A stretch of 64,000 nucleotides of DNA from Clostridium sp. OF09-36. GTDB taxonomy: Bacteria > Bacillota > Clostridia > Lachnospirales > Lachnospiraceae. Below, one piece after another: positions 1-8,410 of the stretch. A program made the position numbers and the translations under genes. Each line of letters opens with the position of its first letter. The stretch's first letter is position 1. Location: assembly GCF_003481985.1 (NCBI RefSeq), contig NZ_QUMD01000002.1:1-64000 (forward strand), in the 5' to 3' direction. The notes under the pieces were generated by a model. That model was not told the DNA's origin, ran no database searches, and saw only the letters and a program-made list of their open reading frames with translations.

Positions 1-106
<106 letters not shown>

Positions 107-316
107 AAAAAGTTTGTTTCCCGGTTCAAAAATTAACCACTAGCTAATTGTTTAAACCGTTCTACTGTTGTTTGGTTTGTTTTTGTTCTGAATTTTCTCA
201 TTCAAAGATGTCCAACCAGGACTCTTTTTTATTAGAATTTTCAGGGTTTTAAACACTGTTCAATCTTTCATTTTCAAGGTTCATCTTGTTGTCTCGCTCT
301 CAGCGGCAACTTTGAT

Positions 317-345
317 AGTTTAGCACAGCTTCAAGCTTTTGTCAA
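317..345 (-). promoter_or_regulatory. rRNA operon promoter, 16S-proximal
   Basis: Reading the minus strand, a perfect -35 TTGACA (plus 340-345) is followed by a 17-bp spacer and -10 TAAACT (plus 317-322). Strength, spacing and orientation towards the 16S gene fit the downstream member of a tandem rrn promoter pair. Confidence 0.85.
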
Positions 346-410
346 CAACTTTTTTAAATTTCTTTTTGAATCTTTTCAGATTCGCTTTGCTGTTTTCAGC
401 AGCGTGTTAT

Positions 411-439
411 ATCTTATCAGATGTTTTCGCTTTTGTCAA
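411..439 (-). promoter_or_regulatory. rRNA operon promoter, distal
   Basis: On the minus strand, TTGACA (plus 434-439), a 17-bp spacer and TAAGAT (plus 411-416). It shares the extended GTTGTTGACAAAAGC context with the promoter at 317-345, which suggests duplication of a strong rrn promoter. Confidence 0.85.
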
Positions 440-508
440 CAACTTTTTTTATTTTTCTTTCCAGACTTTTTTGTCTTTCAGAGAAAAAAAGAATCATCTG
501 GAATAGAG

Positions 509-596
509 CGGAGAAAGAGGGATTTGAACCCTCGCGCCGGTTGCCCGACCTACACCCTTAGCAGGGGCGCCTCTTCGGCCTCTTGAGTATTTCTCC
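509..596 (-). tRNA. tRNA-Ser (anticodon GCU)
   Basis: The minus-strand 88-nt sequence folds into a class II tRNA with acceptor stem GGAGAAA/TTTCTCC, a long variable arm, T-arm GGTTCAAATCC and anticodon loop CTGCTAA (anticodon GCU, reading AGC/AGU serine codons). The discriminator is G. CCA is not encoded, so it must be added by tRNA nucleotidyltransferase. It is transcribed in the same direction as the 16S gene from its own promoter at 655-683. Confidence 0.96.
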
Positions 597-654
597 AAAT
601 TTCATAATTCCATATGATCTTGCGCTTCAACTTACGTTTTCAGACGCATTGCCT

Positions 655-683
655 ATTATATAGCACGGACTCCACTTTGTCAA
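655..683 (-). promoter_or_regulatory. Consensus sigma-A promoter for tRNA-Ser
   Basis: Minus strand: TTGACA (plus 678-683), 17-bp spacer, TATAAT (plus 655-660), a fully consensus promoter. It lies about 58 bp upstream of the tRNA 5' end. It carries the same TTGTTGACAAA context as the rrn promoters. Confidence 0.88.
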
Positions 684-691
684 CAACATTT

Positions 692-748
692 TCAAAAAAA
701 TTTCGCAGCAGATCTTGCCGGTTTGAAATGCACAGCATCGGCAAGATC
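692..748 (-). terminator. Rho-independent terminator after the fumarase operon
   Basis: The 10-bp inverted repeat GATCTTGCCG/CGGCAAGATC (plus 711-720 and 739-748) lies just downstream of the beta-subunit stop on the minus strand. It is followed, about 10 nt later, by a run of T (seen as A at 695-701). Confidence 0.65.
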
Positions 749-754
749 CCGCTG

Positions 755-1312
755 CTATTGCGCAGCACGCGAATAAGAGCGGATTGCGGTTTCATACAGG
801 TTATTTCCCTCTGAATCAATGACAACGATCACAGGAAAATCCTTTACCTCCAGTTTGCGGATTGCCTCGGTTCCCAGATCATCATACGCGATCACTTCGG
901 AGGAAAGGATGCATTTGGAAAGCAGTGCACCTGCGCCTCCGACTGCAGCAAAATAAACACAGCTATTTCTTACGACCGCATCGATCACCGCCTGGCTTCT
1001 TTTTCCCTTTCCGATCATGGCACCGAGTCCCAGATCAATTAATTTCGGAGCATACTTATCCATGCGGCTTGCGGTAGTCGGTCCTGCTGAGCCGATCGGT
1101 CTGCCCTCCCTGGCCGGTGAAGGTCCCATATAATAAATGACATTGCGCTCCATATCAATGGGAAGCGGCTTTCCTGCATCCAGTGCTTCCTGCATCCGTT
1201 TATGAGCAGCATCTCTTGCGGTATAAATCGTTCCGGTCAGGTATACATAGTCCCCTGCTCTCAGACTTTTTGCATCTTCTTTGCTGATCGGTACCTGAAT
1301 TTTTCTGTCCAT
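755..1312 (-). CDS. fumB: Fumarate hydratase class I, beta (C-terminal) subunit
   Basis: This 185-residue protein is the C-terminal-domain subunit of two-component class I (Fe-S) fumarase, which interconverts fumarate and malate in the cytoplasm. Family features are visible: the N-terminal LRAGDYVYLTGTIYTARDAAH segment region, YYMGPSPA, GSAGPTTASRMD, IGKGKRS and YFAAVGGAGALL. It lies 12 bp downstream of the alpha subunit, so the two form an operon. The start follows an AGGAGATTCCT-type ribosome binding site. L(+)-tartrate dehydratase has the same architecture and cannot be excluded from sequence alone, but fumarase is the commoner assignment in this bacterial group. Confidence 0.93.
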   Translation of the reverse strand: MDRKIQVPISKEDAKSLRAGDYVYLTGTIYTARDAAHKRMQEALDAGKPLPIDMERNVIYYMGPSPAREGRPIGSAGPTTASRMDKYAPKLIDLGLGAMIGKGKRSQAVIDAVVRNSCVYFAAVGGAGALLSKCILSSEVIAYDDLGTEAIRKLEVKDFPVIVVIDSEGNNLYETAIRSYSRAAQ

Positions 1313-1324
1313 AGGAATCTCCTT

Positions 1325-2170
1325 CTATAATACACGGTGTGCGTGACGGTTTACATGACAACAGATATTAATTGCAACTGGAAGTCCGGCAATATGGGTC
1401 GGATAGGTCTCGATATTCACGGATAATGCTGTTACACGTCCGCCCAGGCCTCCCGGTCCGATTCCCAATCCGTTGATGCGCTCCAGCATTTCTTTTTCCA
1501 GGTCTGCTACATAAGGAACCTCGGAATGCTCATGCAGATTTCTGGTCAGGGCATGCTTTGCCATGATGGCGCATTTCTCAAAGGTGCCGCCAATTCCTAC
1601 ACCCACAACCATAGGCGGGCATGCGTTCGGACCGGCATCCTTTACTGCCGTCAGAATGGCATTCTTTACGCCCTCGATTCCGTCTGCCGGCTTCAGCATA
1701 AAGACGCGGCTCATATTCTCACTGCCAAAGCCTTTTGGTGCCAGCGTGATATCGATACGGTCACCCTCCACAATCTCATAATGAATGATAGCCGGAGTAT
1801 TATCCTTCGTATTTTCTCTTAAGATCGGATCCTTCACAACGGACTTTCTCAAAAAGCCATCTACATAACCATCGTGTACGCCCTGGTTGATGGCATCGGT
1901 CAGGCTGCCGCCTTCCAAATGCACATCCTGGCCTATCTTGATAAATACAACTGCCATTCCGGTGTCCTGACAGATCGGGATCATATCCGCACCTGCAATC
2001 TTAAGGTTTTCCTGCAGCTGGTTTAAAATCTGTTTTCCAAGCGGTGATTCTTCCTGCTCTACTGCCAGCTTCATCCGCTCTGCCATATCTTCTGACAAAA
2101 AATGATTGGCTTCGATACACATTTCTTTTACTGCAGCTGTAATTTCACTTACGTTTACTGTTCTTATCAT
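1325..2170 (-). CDS. fumA: Fumarate hydratase class I, alpha (N-terminal, Fe-S) subunit
   Basis: This 281-residue catalytic subunit of oxygen-sensitive class I fumarase would bind a [4Fe-4S] cluster. Candidate cysteine ligands are visible in PICQDTG, NACPPM and FEKCAIM. The family GGLGGRVTALSVNIE block precedes HIAGLPVAINICCHVNRHA near the C terminus. Full length for the family. It is the first gene of the two-gene unit with the beta subunit. In an anaerobe it probably works in the reductive (fumarate/succinate) branch or in amino-acid catabolism. Tartrate dehydratase alpha is the alternative reading. Confidence 0.93.
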   Translation of the reverse strand: MIRTVNVSEITAAVKEMCIEANHFLSEDMAERMKLAVEQEESPLGKQILNQLQENLKIAGADMIPICQDTGMAVVFIKIGQDVHLEGGSLTDAINQGVHDGYVDGFLRKSVVKDPILRENTKDNTPAIIHYEIVEGDRIDITLAPKGFGSENMSRVFMLKPADGIEGVKNAILTAVKDAGPNACPPMVVGVGIGGTFEKCAIMAKHALTRNLHEHSEVPYVADLEKEMLERINGLGIGPGGLGGRVTALSVNIETYPTHIAGLPVAINICCHVNRHAHRVL

Positions 2171-2301
2171 CTTCTGACCATCTCCTATTAAATGTGAAAA
2201 TCAATGTGTCTTGGCACATGCCCGCACCGAGGCGCGATTGCTTTTGCAGCCATCTGCCTTTGCTCCGAGCGCACTCTGCGTTCCAATTTCCTATGGAACA
2301 T

Positions 2302-2360
2302 AAAAATGCTGCCAACTGCCCTTCCCTCTTATTTTTTCAGGGAAAACAGCCGGCAGCATC
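2302..2360 (-). terminator. Rho-independent terminator downstream of gyrA
   Basis: On the minus strand GATGCTGCC and GGCAGCAT pair around an imperfect GC-rich stem, and the right arm is followed by TTTTTATG. It lies about 50 bp after the gyrA stop and closes the dnaA-to-gyrA cluster before fumA. Confidence 0.8.
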
Positions 2361-2411
2361 CTCGTTTACTTGCCTTTTAATTTTATTCTTATAAGAACCA
2401 GACCCTGTTCT

Positions 2412-4928
2412 TTATTCCTGCTGATCTGTTTCTTGTTCGGAAAGTTCCAGATCTTCGATTCCATCTCCCTCGGATTTTGCTCCGTCATCCCGCACCTTCG
2501 CGATGCTTGCTACGCGGATATCAGAATCCGGATCGATGTTCATCAGCTTGACACCGGAAGTGTTCCGGCCGATTACAGAAATATCCTCTACGGAAATACG
2601 AATCACAACGCCCTCGTTCGTGATCATCATAATGTCATGATCGTCGTGTACCAGCTTTGCACCTACGATATCACCGGTCTTTTCGGTGATCTTGTAACAG
2701 AGCACACCTTTACCGCCACGGTTCTGTGCCGTGAACTCCTCGATCGGGGTCCGTTTGCCCATACCGTTCTCAGAAACGATCAAAAGCTTTTCACCCTGGG
2801 TATCCATCTGCATGCCGACTACTTCATCGCCTTCATTCAGCTTCATACCGATCACACCCATGGATACACGGCCGGTTACGCGCACATCGGTCTCATGGAA
2901 GCGGATGCACTGTCCCTTCTTCGTTACCAGGAAGATATCTTTCGTATTATCGGTTGCCTTTACTTCGATCAGCTCATCATTTTCCTTCAGCACGATTGCC
3001 TGAAGACCGTTCTTGCGGACGTTCTCGTATTCCTTTACCGGAGTCTTCTTGACCATGCCGCCGCGGGTTGCCATGAACAGATAATCGGTCTCATGGTATT
3101 CCTTCACCGGAATGATCGCCGTGATCTTCTCCTCCGGCTGCAGCTGCAGAAGATTGATGATCGCAGTTCCGCGGGCGGTTCTGCTGCCCTCCGGGATTGC
3201 GTAAGCCTTCAGGCGGTATACGCGGCCTTTGTTGGTGAAGAACATAATGTAATTGTGAGTCTTGGTCAAGAGCAGGTCTTCGATGTAATCTTCATCGATC
3301 GTCTGCATGCCCTTGATTCCCTTGCCGCCGCGGTTCTGGTTCTTGAAATTGTCGACGCTCATGCGCTTGATGTAGCCAAGCTTGGTCATCGCCACGATGG
3401 TATTCTCATTCGGGATCAGATCCTCCATGGACATATCAAACTCGTCAAAGCCAATGGCAGTCTTACGGTCATCGCCGTACTTGTCAGAGATCACAAGGAT
3501 TTCCTTACGGATCACGCCTAACAGCTTTTTCTCATCTGCCAGGATTGCCTTTAACTCCTCGATCTTTGCCATCAGTTCTTTGTATTCGTTTTCCAGCTTT
3601 TCCCGTTCCAAACCGGTCAGTGCACGCAGACGCATGTCTACGATTGCCTGGGACTGGGCATCGCTGAGTCCGAAGCGCTCCATCAACTGCTGCTTTGCGA
3701 TCTGGACATTCTCAGAACCACGGATGATGCGGATGACCTCATCGATGTGGTCTAAGGCGATCAGCAAGCCCTGTAAGATGTGGGCACGCTCTTCTGCTTT
3801 ATTTAAATCGTATTTTGTTCTTCTGGTAACAACATCTTCCTGATGACGCAGATAGTAAGTCAGCATCTCAAGCAGATTTAATACCTTCGGCTGGTTATCG
3901 ACCAGGGCCAGCATGATGACACCAAAGGTATCCTGCAGCTGGGTATGCTTTAATAACTGGTTTAAAATCACGTTTGCATTGACGTCACGGCGCAGCTCGA
4001 TAACAATGCGCATACCCTGACGGTCAGACTCATCGCGCAGATCGGTAATTCCGTCGATCCGTTTTTCCTTTACCAGCTCTGCGATCTTCTCGATCAGTCT
4101 TGCTTTGTTAACCAGATACGGAAGTTCCGTCACTACAATACGGCTCTTGCCGTTCGGCATCGTCTCGATATCGGATACCGCACGTACCCGGATTTTGCCA
4201 CGTCCGGTGCGGTAAGCTTCCTCAATGCCTGCTTTTCCAAGGATCGTTGCGCCGGTCGGAAAGTCCGGTCCTTTTACGATCTCTAAGATTTCTTCCAGGG
4301 TCGTGTCGCGGTCTTCCTCAATGCGATTGTCAATCAGCTTTACGACAGCACCAATGACTTCACGCAGATTGTGAGGCGGAATATTGGTTGCCATACCGAC
4401 TGCAATACCAGTGGTACCATTCACTAACAGGTTCGGATACCGGGCCGGGAGCACAACCGGCTCTTTCTCGGTCTCATCGAAGTTTGGTATAAAATCAACG
4501 GTGTCTTTTCCGATATCTGCCAGCATCTCCATGGAGATCTTGCTTAAGCGGGCCTCAGTATATCGCATCGCAGCCGCACCATCGCCATCCACGGAACCAA
4601 AGTTTCCATGCCCGTCTACCAGCGGATAGCGGGTAGACCATTCCTGTGCCATATTTACAAGAGCTCCATAGATAGAGCTGTCACCATGCGGGTGATATTT
4701 ACCCATGGTATCGCCGACGATACGCGCGCATTTTCTGTGTGGCTTATCCGGTCCATTATTCAGCTCGATCATGGAATAAAGCACGCGGCGCTGAACCGGC
4801 TTTAAACCGTCCCGCACATCCGGCAGGGCACGGGACGCGATAACGCTCATGGCATAGTCGATATAGGATTTTTCCATCGTGGATTTCAAATCTATATCGT
4901 GAACTTTATCAAAAATATTTGGTTCCAT
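2412..4928 (-). CDS. gyrA: DNA gyrase subunit A
   Basis: This 838-residue breakage-reunion subunit of gyrase introduces negative supercoils as an A2B2 tetramer. Visible: the N-terminal MSVIASRALPDVRDGLKPVQRR, the quinolone pocket HPHGDSSIY (residues 79-87), catalytic Tyr123 in AAMRYTEARLS, and six C-terminal beta-pinwheel blades. The GyrA-box is QNRGGKG (twice, near 535 and 735), a variant of QRRGGKG, which supports gyrase over topoisomerase IV. The acidic C-terminal tail is Glu/Asp rich. Residue 88, acidic in many gyrases, is glycine here (see findings). It lies about 110 bp after gyrB in the origin cluster and uses the ATG following AAGGAGAACAAT. Confidence 0.98.
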   Translation of the reverse strand: MEPNIFDKVHDIDLKSTMEKSYIDYAMSVIASRALPDVRDGLKPVQRRVLYSMIELNNGPDKPHRKCARIVGDTMGKYHPHGDSSIYGALVNMAQEWSTRYPLVDGHGNFGSVDGDGAAAMRYTEARLSKISMEMLADIGKDTVDFIPNFDETEKEPVVLPARYPNLLVNGTTGIAVGMATNIPPHNLREVIGAVVKLIDNRIEEDRDTTLEEILEIVKGPDFPTGATILGKAGIEEAYRTGRGKIRVRAVSDIETMPNGKSRIVVTELPYLVNKARLIEKIAELVKEKRIDGITDLRDESDRQGMRIVIELRRDVNANVILNQLLKHTQLQDTFGVIMLALVDNQPKVLNLLEMLTYYLRHQEDVVTRRTKYDLNKAEERAHILQGLLIALDHIDEVIRIIRGSENVQIAKQQLMERFGLSDAQSQAIVDMRLRALTGLEREKLENEYKELMAKIEELKAILADEKKLLGVIRKEILVISDKYGDDRKTAIGFDEFDMSMEDLIPNENTIVAMTKLGYIKRMSVDNFKNQNRGGKGIKGMQTIDEDYIEDLLLTKTHNYIMFFTNKGRVYRLKAYAIPEGSRTARGTAIINLLQLQPEEKITAIIPVKEYHETDYLFMATRGGMVKKTPVKEYENVRKNGLQAIVLKENDELIEVKATDNTKDIFLVTKKGQCIRFHETDVRVTGRVSMGVIGMKLNEGDEVVGMQMDTQGEKLLIVSENGMGKRTPIEEFTAQNRGGKGVLCYKITEKTGDIVGAKLVHDDHDIMMITNEGVVIRISVEDISVIGRNTSGVKLMNIDPDSDIRVASIAKVRDDGAKSEGDGIEDLELSEQETDQQE

Positions 4929-5037
4929 ATTGTTCTCCTTGTTGTCTCATTGTTACGGTTGCATATCCGTCCGGCATCCTGCAGAATACTGTAGGCCATG
5001 AACAGCTGCCTGCTGCCCAAAGCCTTGCACTGCCCAG

Positions 5038-6951
5038 TTAGATGTCCAGATTCTGTACATATTTTGCGTTTGCCTCGATAAACTCACGGCGCGGCTCAAC
5101 CTGGTCACCCATTAAGGTGGTAAAGGTCAGATCCAGCTCGGATGCCACATCGTCGTCCATGTTGACACGAAGCAGGATACGGCGCTCCGGATCCATGGTG
5201 GTCTCCCAGAGCTGCTCTGCATCCATCTCTCCCAGACCTTTGTAACGCTGGATTTTATTGTTATTGTCTCGTCCCACTTCTTTGATGATCGAAGCCAGTT
5301 CTTCATCGCTGTAAGCGTACCAGATCTTTTTATTCTTTTCCAGTTTGTATAACGGCGGCTGTGCCAGGTATACATGCCCCTGCTTGATCAGCTCTGGCAT
5401 GAAGCGGTATAAGAAGGTCAGCATCAGGGTACTGATATGAGCTCCGTCTACATCCGCATCGGTCATGATGATGATCTTGTGATAACGCAGCTTGGAAATA
5501 TCGAAATCGTCATGGATTCCGGTTCCGAATGCCGTGATCATCGCCTTGATCTCCGCATTGGCATAGATCTTGTCCAGTCTTGCCTTCTCCACATTTAAAA
5601 TCTTACCGCGCAGCGGCAGGATCGCCTGGGTATCTCTGGAGCGGGCTGTCTTCGCAGAACCGCCTGCGGAGTCTCCCTCTACGATAAAGATCTCACATTT
5701 TTCCGGATCCTTGTTGGAACAGTCTGCCAGCTTGCCCGGAAGTGCCATTCCCTCTAATGCAGTCTTTCTTCTGGTTAAGTCACGGGCCTTTCTCGCTGCG
5801 GCACGGGCACGCTGGGCCAGAACAGATTTCTCGCAGATGGTCTTGGCTGCAGCAGGATTCTGCTCTAAGAAGTACGTCAGCTGCTCACTGACGATGCTGT
5901 TTACCGCTCCCATGGCCTCGCTGTTTCCAAGCTTCTGCTTGGTCTGGCCCTCAAACTGCGGCTCCTCGATCTTGATGCTGACGATCGCAGTTAAACCCTC
6001 ACGGATATCTTCACCGCTTAAATTCGGCTCGCTGTCCTTTAACAGCTTATTCTTGCGGGCATAATCGTTGATGGTCTTGGTCAGCGCATTTTTTAAACCA
6101 GCCAGATGGGTACCACCCTCCGGGGTATTTACGTTATTTACGAAGGTATAGATGTTCTCGGTATAAGAATCGTTATGCTGCATGGCAACCTCAACAAACA
6201 CACCGTCTCTGGTGCCTTCACAGTAAATCACATTATCGTAGAGCGCTGCCTTGCCCTTGTTTAAGTAGGTAACAAATTCCTGGATACCACCCTCATAATG
6301 GAATACTTTTTCTTTCTTTTCTTCCCGGTCGTCCCGCAGAGTGATCTTTAATGCCTTGGTTAAAAACGCAGTCTCCTGAAGACGGATACGCAGGATATCG
6401 AAATCATATACGGTCTCTTCGAAAATTTCCGGGTCTGGCAGGAAATGAACCTCGGTTCCGTGTTTGTCCGCATCGCATTCCCCAACTACCTTTAACGGAT
6501 ACATCACCTTACCACGCTCATAGCGCTGCTGGTAGATCTTGCCATCCTGGTAAACACGTACCTCCAGCCAGGTAGAGAGAGCATTTACAACCGACGCGCC
6601 TACGCCATGCAGACCGCCGGATACCTTGTATCCCCCACCACCGAATTTGCCGCCGGCATGAAGGATCGTAAAGACAACCTCTACCGCAGGAATACCGGCT
6701 TTTTTCTGAATGCCGACCGGAATGCCGCGACCATCATCCAGTACCGTGATGGAATTGTCTTCATGGATCGTGACGTCAATTCTGTCACAGTAACCGGCCA
6801 GAGCTTCATCTACCGCATTATCTACAATCTCATAAACCAGGTGATGAAGTCCCCTGGACGAAGTGCTGCCAATATACATACCAGGTCTCTTCCGGACCGC
6901 TTCCAGCCCTTCCAGGATCTGAATCTGGTCTGCTCCGTATTCTGCACTCAT
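5038..6951 (-). CDS. gyrB: DNA gyrase subunit B
   Basis: This 637-residue ATPase subunit of gyrase has the GHKL ATP-binding domain (LEAVRKRPGMYIGS, EIVDNAVDEALAGY, DDGRGIPVG, GGLHGVGASVVNALS). The TOPRIM domain carries EGDSAGGSAK, PLRGKILNVEKA and the Mg-binding DADVDGAHI. The C-terminal QRYKGLGEM contacts GyrA. The length is the usual one for Firmicutes GyrB. It is the fifth gene of the run from dnaA and starts at the ATG after TAGGAGGAAATAAC. Its product works with GyrA encoded just downstream. Confidence 0.98.
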   Translation of the reverse strand: MSAEYGADQIQILEGLEAVRKRPGMYIGSTSSRGLHHLVYEIVDNAVDEALAGYCDRIDVTIHEDNSITVLDDGRGIPVGIQKKAGIPAVEVVFTILHAGGKFGGGGYKVSGGLHGVGASVVNALSTWLEVRVYQDGKIYQQRYERGKVMYPLKVVGECDADKHGTEVHFLPDPEIFEETVYDFDILRIRLQETAFLTKALKITLRDDREEKKEKVFHYEGGIQEFVTYLNKGKAALYDNVIYCEGTRDGVFVEVAMQHNDSYTENIYTFVNNVNTPEGGTHLAGLKNALTKTINDYARKNKLLKDSEPNLSGEDIREGLTAIVSIKIEEPQFEGQTKQKLGNSEAMGAVNSIVSEQLTYFLEQNPAAAKTICEKSVLAQRARAAARKARDLTRRKTALEGMALPGKLADCSNKDPEKCEIFIVEGDSAGGSAKTARSRDTQAILPLRGKILNVEKARLDKIYANAEIKAMITAFGTGIHDDFDISKLRYHKIIIMTDADVDGAHISTLMLTFLYRFMPELIKQGHVYLAQPPLYKLEKNKKIWYAYSDEELASIIKEVGRDNNNKIQRYKGLGEMDAEQLWETTMDPERRILLRVNMDDDVASELDLTFTTLMGDQVEPRREFIEANAKYVQNLDI

Positions 6952-6995
6952 GTTATTTCCTCCTAGTCAAAAATATCTCTATTGCTTATCTATCG

Positions 6996-8081
6996 TCAGT
7001 TTTCACTGGTCACGGTTCCGTTTACCACGCAAAACAGCTTATCCATCTGAAAACGGTTATTTACAAAATCCTCCAATCCGGTACAGGTGATCATTGTCTG
7101 GATATGATCGATCGCAGACAGAAGATGGTTCTGCCGTTCCCCGTCCAGCTCAGAAAGAACATCATCCAGTAAAAGGATGGGGTAATCGCGCACCAGCTTT
7201 TTTACAAGCTCAATCTCTGCCAGCTTTAACGACAGCGCCGCAGTGCGCTGCTGTCCCTGGGAACCAAATTTCCGGATATCGATATCACCGGTGTAAAAAC
7301 CAATGTCATCCCGGTGCGGACCCACCAGGGTTGTCTTCTGTTTCACATCCTGGCTGCGGCTTCTGGCAATGCCTGCTTCCAGCTCCTCTGCCTGGGAATT
7401 GGGATCGTACACGATCCTTAAGTTTTCTTTTCCGCCGGACAGCTTCTGGTGAATCTCAGAAATGATCTCATTGAGCTGTCCGATAAATTCTTCCCGGAAG
7501 CGGATCACTTCTTTTCCATACTGGACTAGCTGCATATCCCACACATCCAGGGTTCCTTCATATTCCGGATGAAAGAACAGTTCTTTCAGAAGCTTATTCC
7601 GCTGCAGCAGGACCCGGTTGTAGGACACCAGAGAGTGCACGTAAAGCTTATTTAACTGGCACAATTCCAGGTCAATGAATTTGCGCCGCTCCGCCGGACC
7701 GTTTTTAATCAGGTTTAAGTCCTCCGGTGAGAAAAACACCACATTCACAATCCCAAACAGCTCACTGGCTTTCCGGATCGGAATCCCGTTGATCGCCACA
7801 CCCTTTGCCTTATTTTTCTTTAAATGCATATCGATGCGGTACGGGACATCCCGCTTGCGCACCGTAAGCTTAATATGGGATTCATCATTCTGGAACTGGA
7901 TCATCTCCCGGTCCTTGCTGCCACGGTGTGATTTGGTGGTGCAGCAGACATAAACTGCCTCTAAAATGTTCGTCTTTCCCTGGGCATTGTTCCCGTAAAG
8001 AATATTGGTGCCCGGAGAAAACTCCATATGTAATTGATCGTAATTCCGGTAATTCTGAAGCTCAATGGACTCTATGATCAT
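6996..8081 (-). CDS. recF: DNA replication and repair protein RecF
   Basis: This 361-residue SMC-like ABC ATPase helps load RecA at single-strand gaps with RecO and RecR. Walker A is GNNAQGKTN (about residues 30-38), the ABC signature is GSQGQQRTAALSLK, and Walker B is PILLLDDVLSELD near residue 300. The ATG overlaps the end of yaaA by 4 bp, so the two are translationally coupled. Its position between yaaA and gyrB is the standard Gram-positive order. Confidence 0.97.
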   Translation of the reverse strand: MIIESIELQNYRNYDQLHMEFSPGTNILYGNNAQGKTNILEAVYVCCTTKSHRGSKDREMIQFQNDESHIKLTVRKRDVPYRIDMHLKKNKAKGVAINGIPIRKASELFGIVNVVFFSPEDLNLIKNGPAERRKFIDLELCQLNKLYVHSLVSYNRVLLQRNKLLKELFFHPEYEGTLDVWDMQLVQYGKEVIRFREEFIGQLNEIISEIHQKLSGGKENLRIVYDPNSQAEELEAGIARSRSQDVKQKTTLVGPHRDDIGFYTGDIDIRKFGSQGQQRTAALSLKLAEIELVKKLVRDYPILLLDDVLSELDGERQNHLLSAIDHIQTMITCTGLEDFVNNRFQMDKLFCVVNGTVTSEN

Positions 8082-8287
8082 AATGTAATCCGGATAGTCT
8101 CTCCCTGAAAAGTTACTTCATCGCCGTCGTGAAGTTTTTTGCCACGCTGGTACTCTACATTTCCGTTTACCTTTACCAGTCCGTCCTCGATCGCATACTT
8201 GGCATCGACGCCAGATTCGCAAAGACCAGCTGCCTTTAAGGCCTGGCCAAGCTTGATATATTCATCTCTCAGTTTAATGATTTCCAT
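8078..8287 (-). CDS. yaaA: S4-domain RNA-binding protein YaaA
   Basis: This 69-residue protein consists of one S4-like RNA-binding fold (IKLGQALKAAGLCESGVDAK, VKVNGNVEYQRGKKLHDGDEV). The family is conserved between dnaN and recF in Firmicutes and has been linked to large-subunit ribosome assembly. The biochemical role is not shown by the sequence. The stop overlaps the recF start (ATGA). Confidence 0.92.
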   Translation of the reverse strand: MEIIKLRDEYIKLGQALKAAGLCESGVDAKYAIEDGLVKVNGNVEYQRGKKLHDGDEVTFQGETIRITL

Positions 8288-8339
8288 AATTTTCCTCTCT
8301 AAACCTCTGTTTGCTCTGTTTCGTATCCATTTGTACGCT

Positions 8340-8364
8340 GCTGTTCACGCTTTGCGCAAACAGC
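8340..8364. repeat. Interspersed spacer palindrome, copy 1
   Basis: GCTGTTCACGCTTTGCGCA followed by AACAGC. It is an imperfect palindrome matching the TTGCGCAA/GTGAACAG core seen in at least six other spacers of this window. It lies in the 120-bp gap between dnaN and yaaA, outside any gene. Confidence 0.7.
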
Positions 8365-8410
8365 AACGGATTTTGCCGATGCTTTATAGCACCCTGGTGC
8401 CCTCATGGTT

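Larger units (their letters stand above)
107..508 (-). other. rRNA operon leader and promoter region
   Basis: This 400-base spacer holds no gene. On the minus strand it carries two near-consensus promoters (317-345 and 411-439) and then an A/T-rich leader of about 200 nt before the 16S 5' end. That arrangement is normal for a ribosomal operon. I see no tRNA or convincing ORF inside it. Confidence 0.8.

Noticed and set aside
2370..3521. A 383-residue plus-strand open frame opposite gyrA
   Set aside because: It is an antisense shadow of gyrA with no ribosome binding site or recognisable family; codon bias of gyrA keeps it open.
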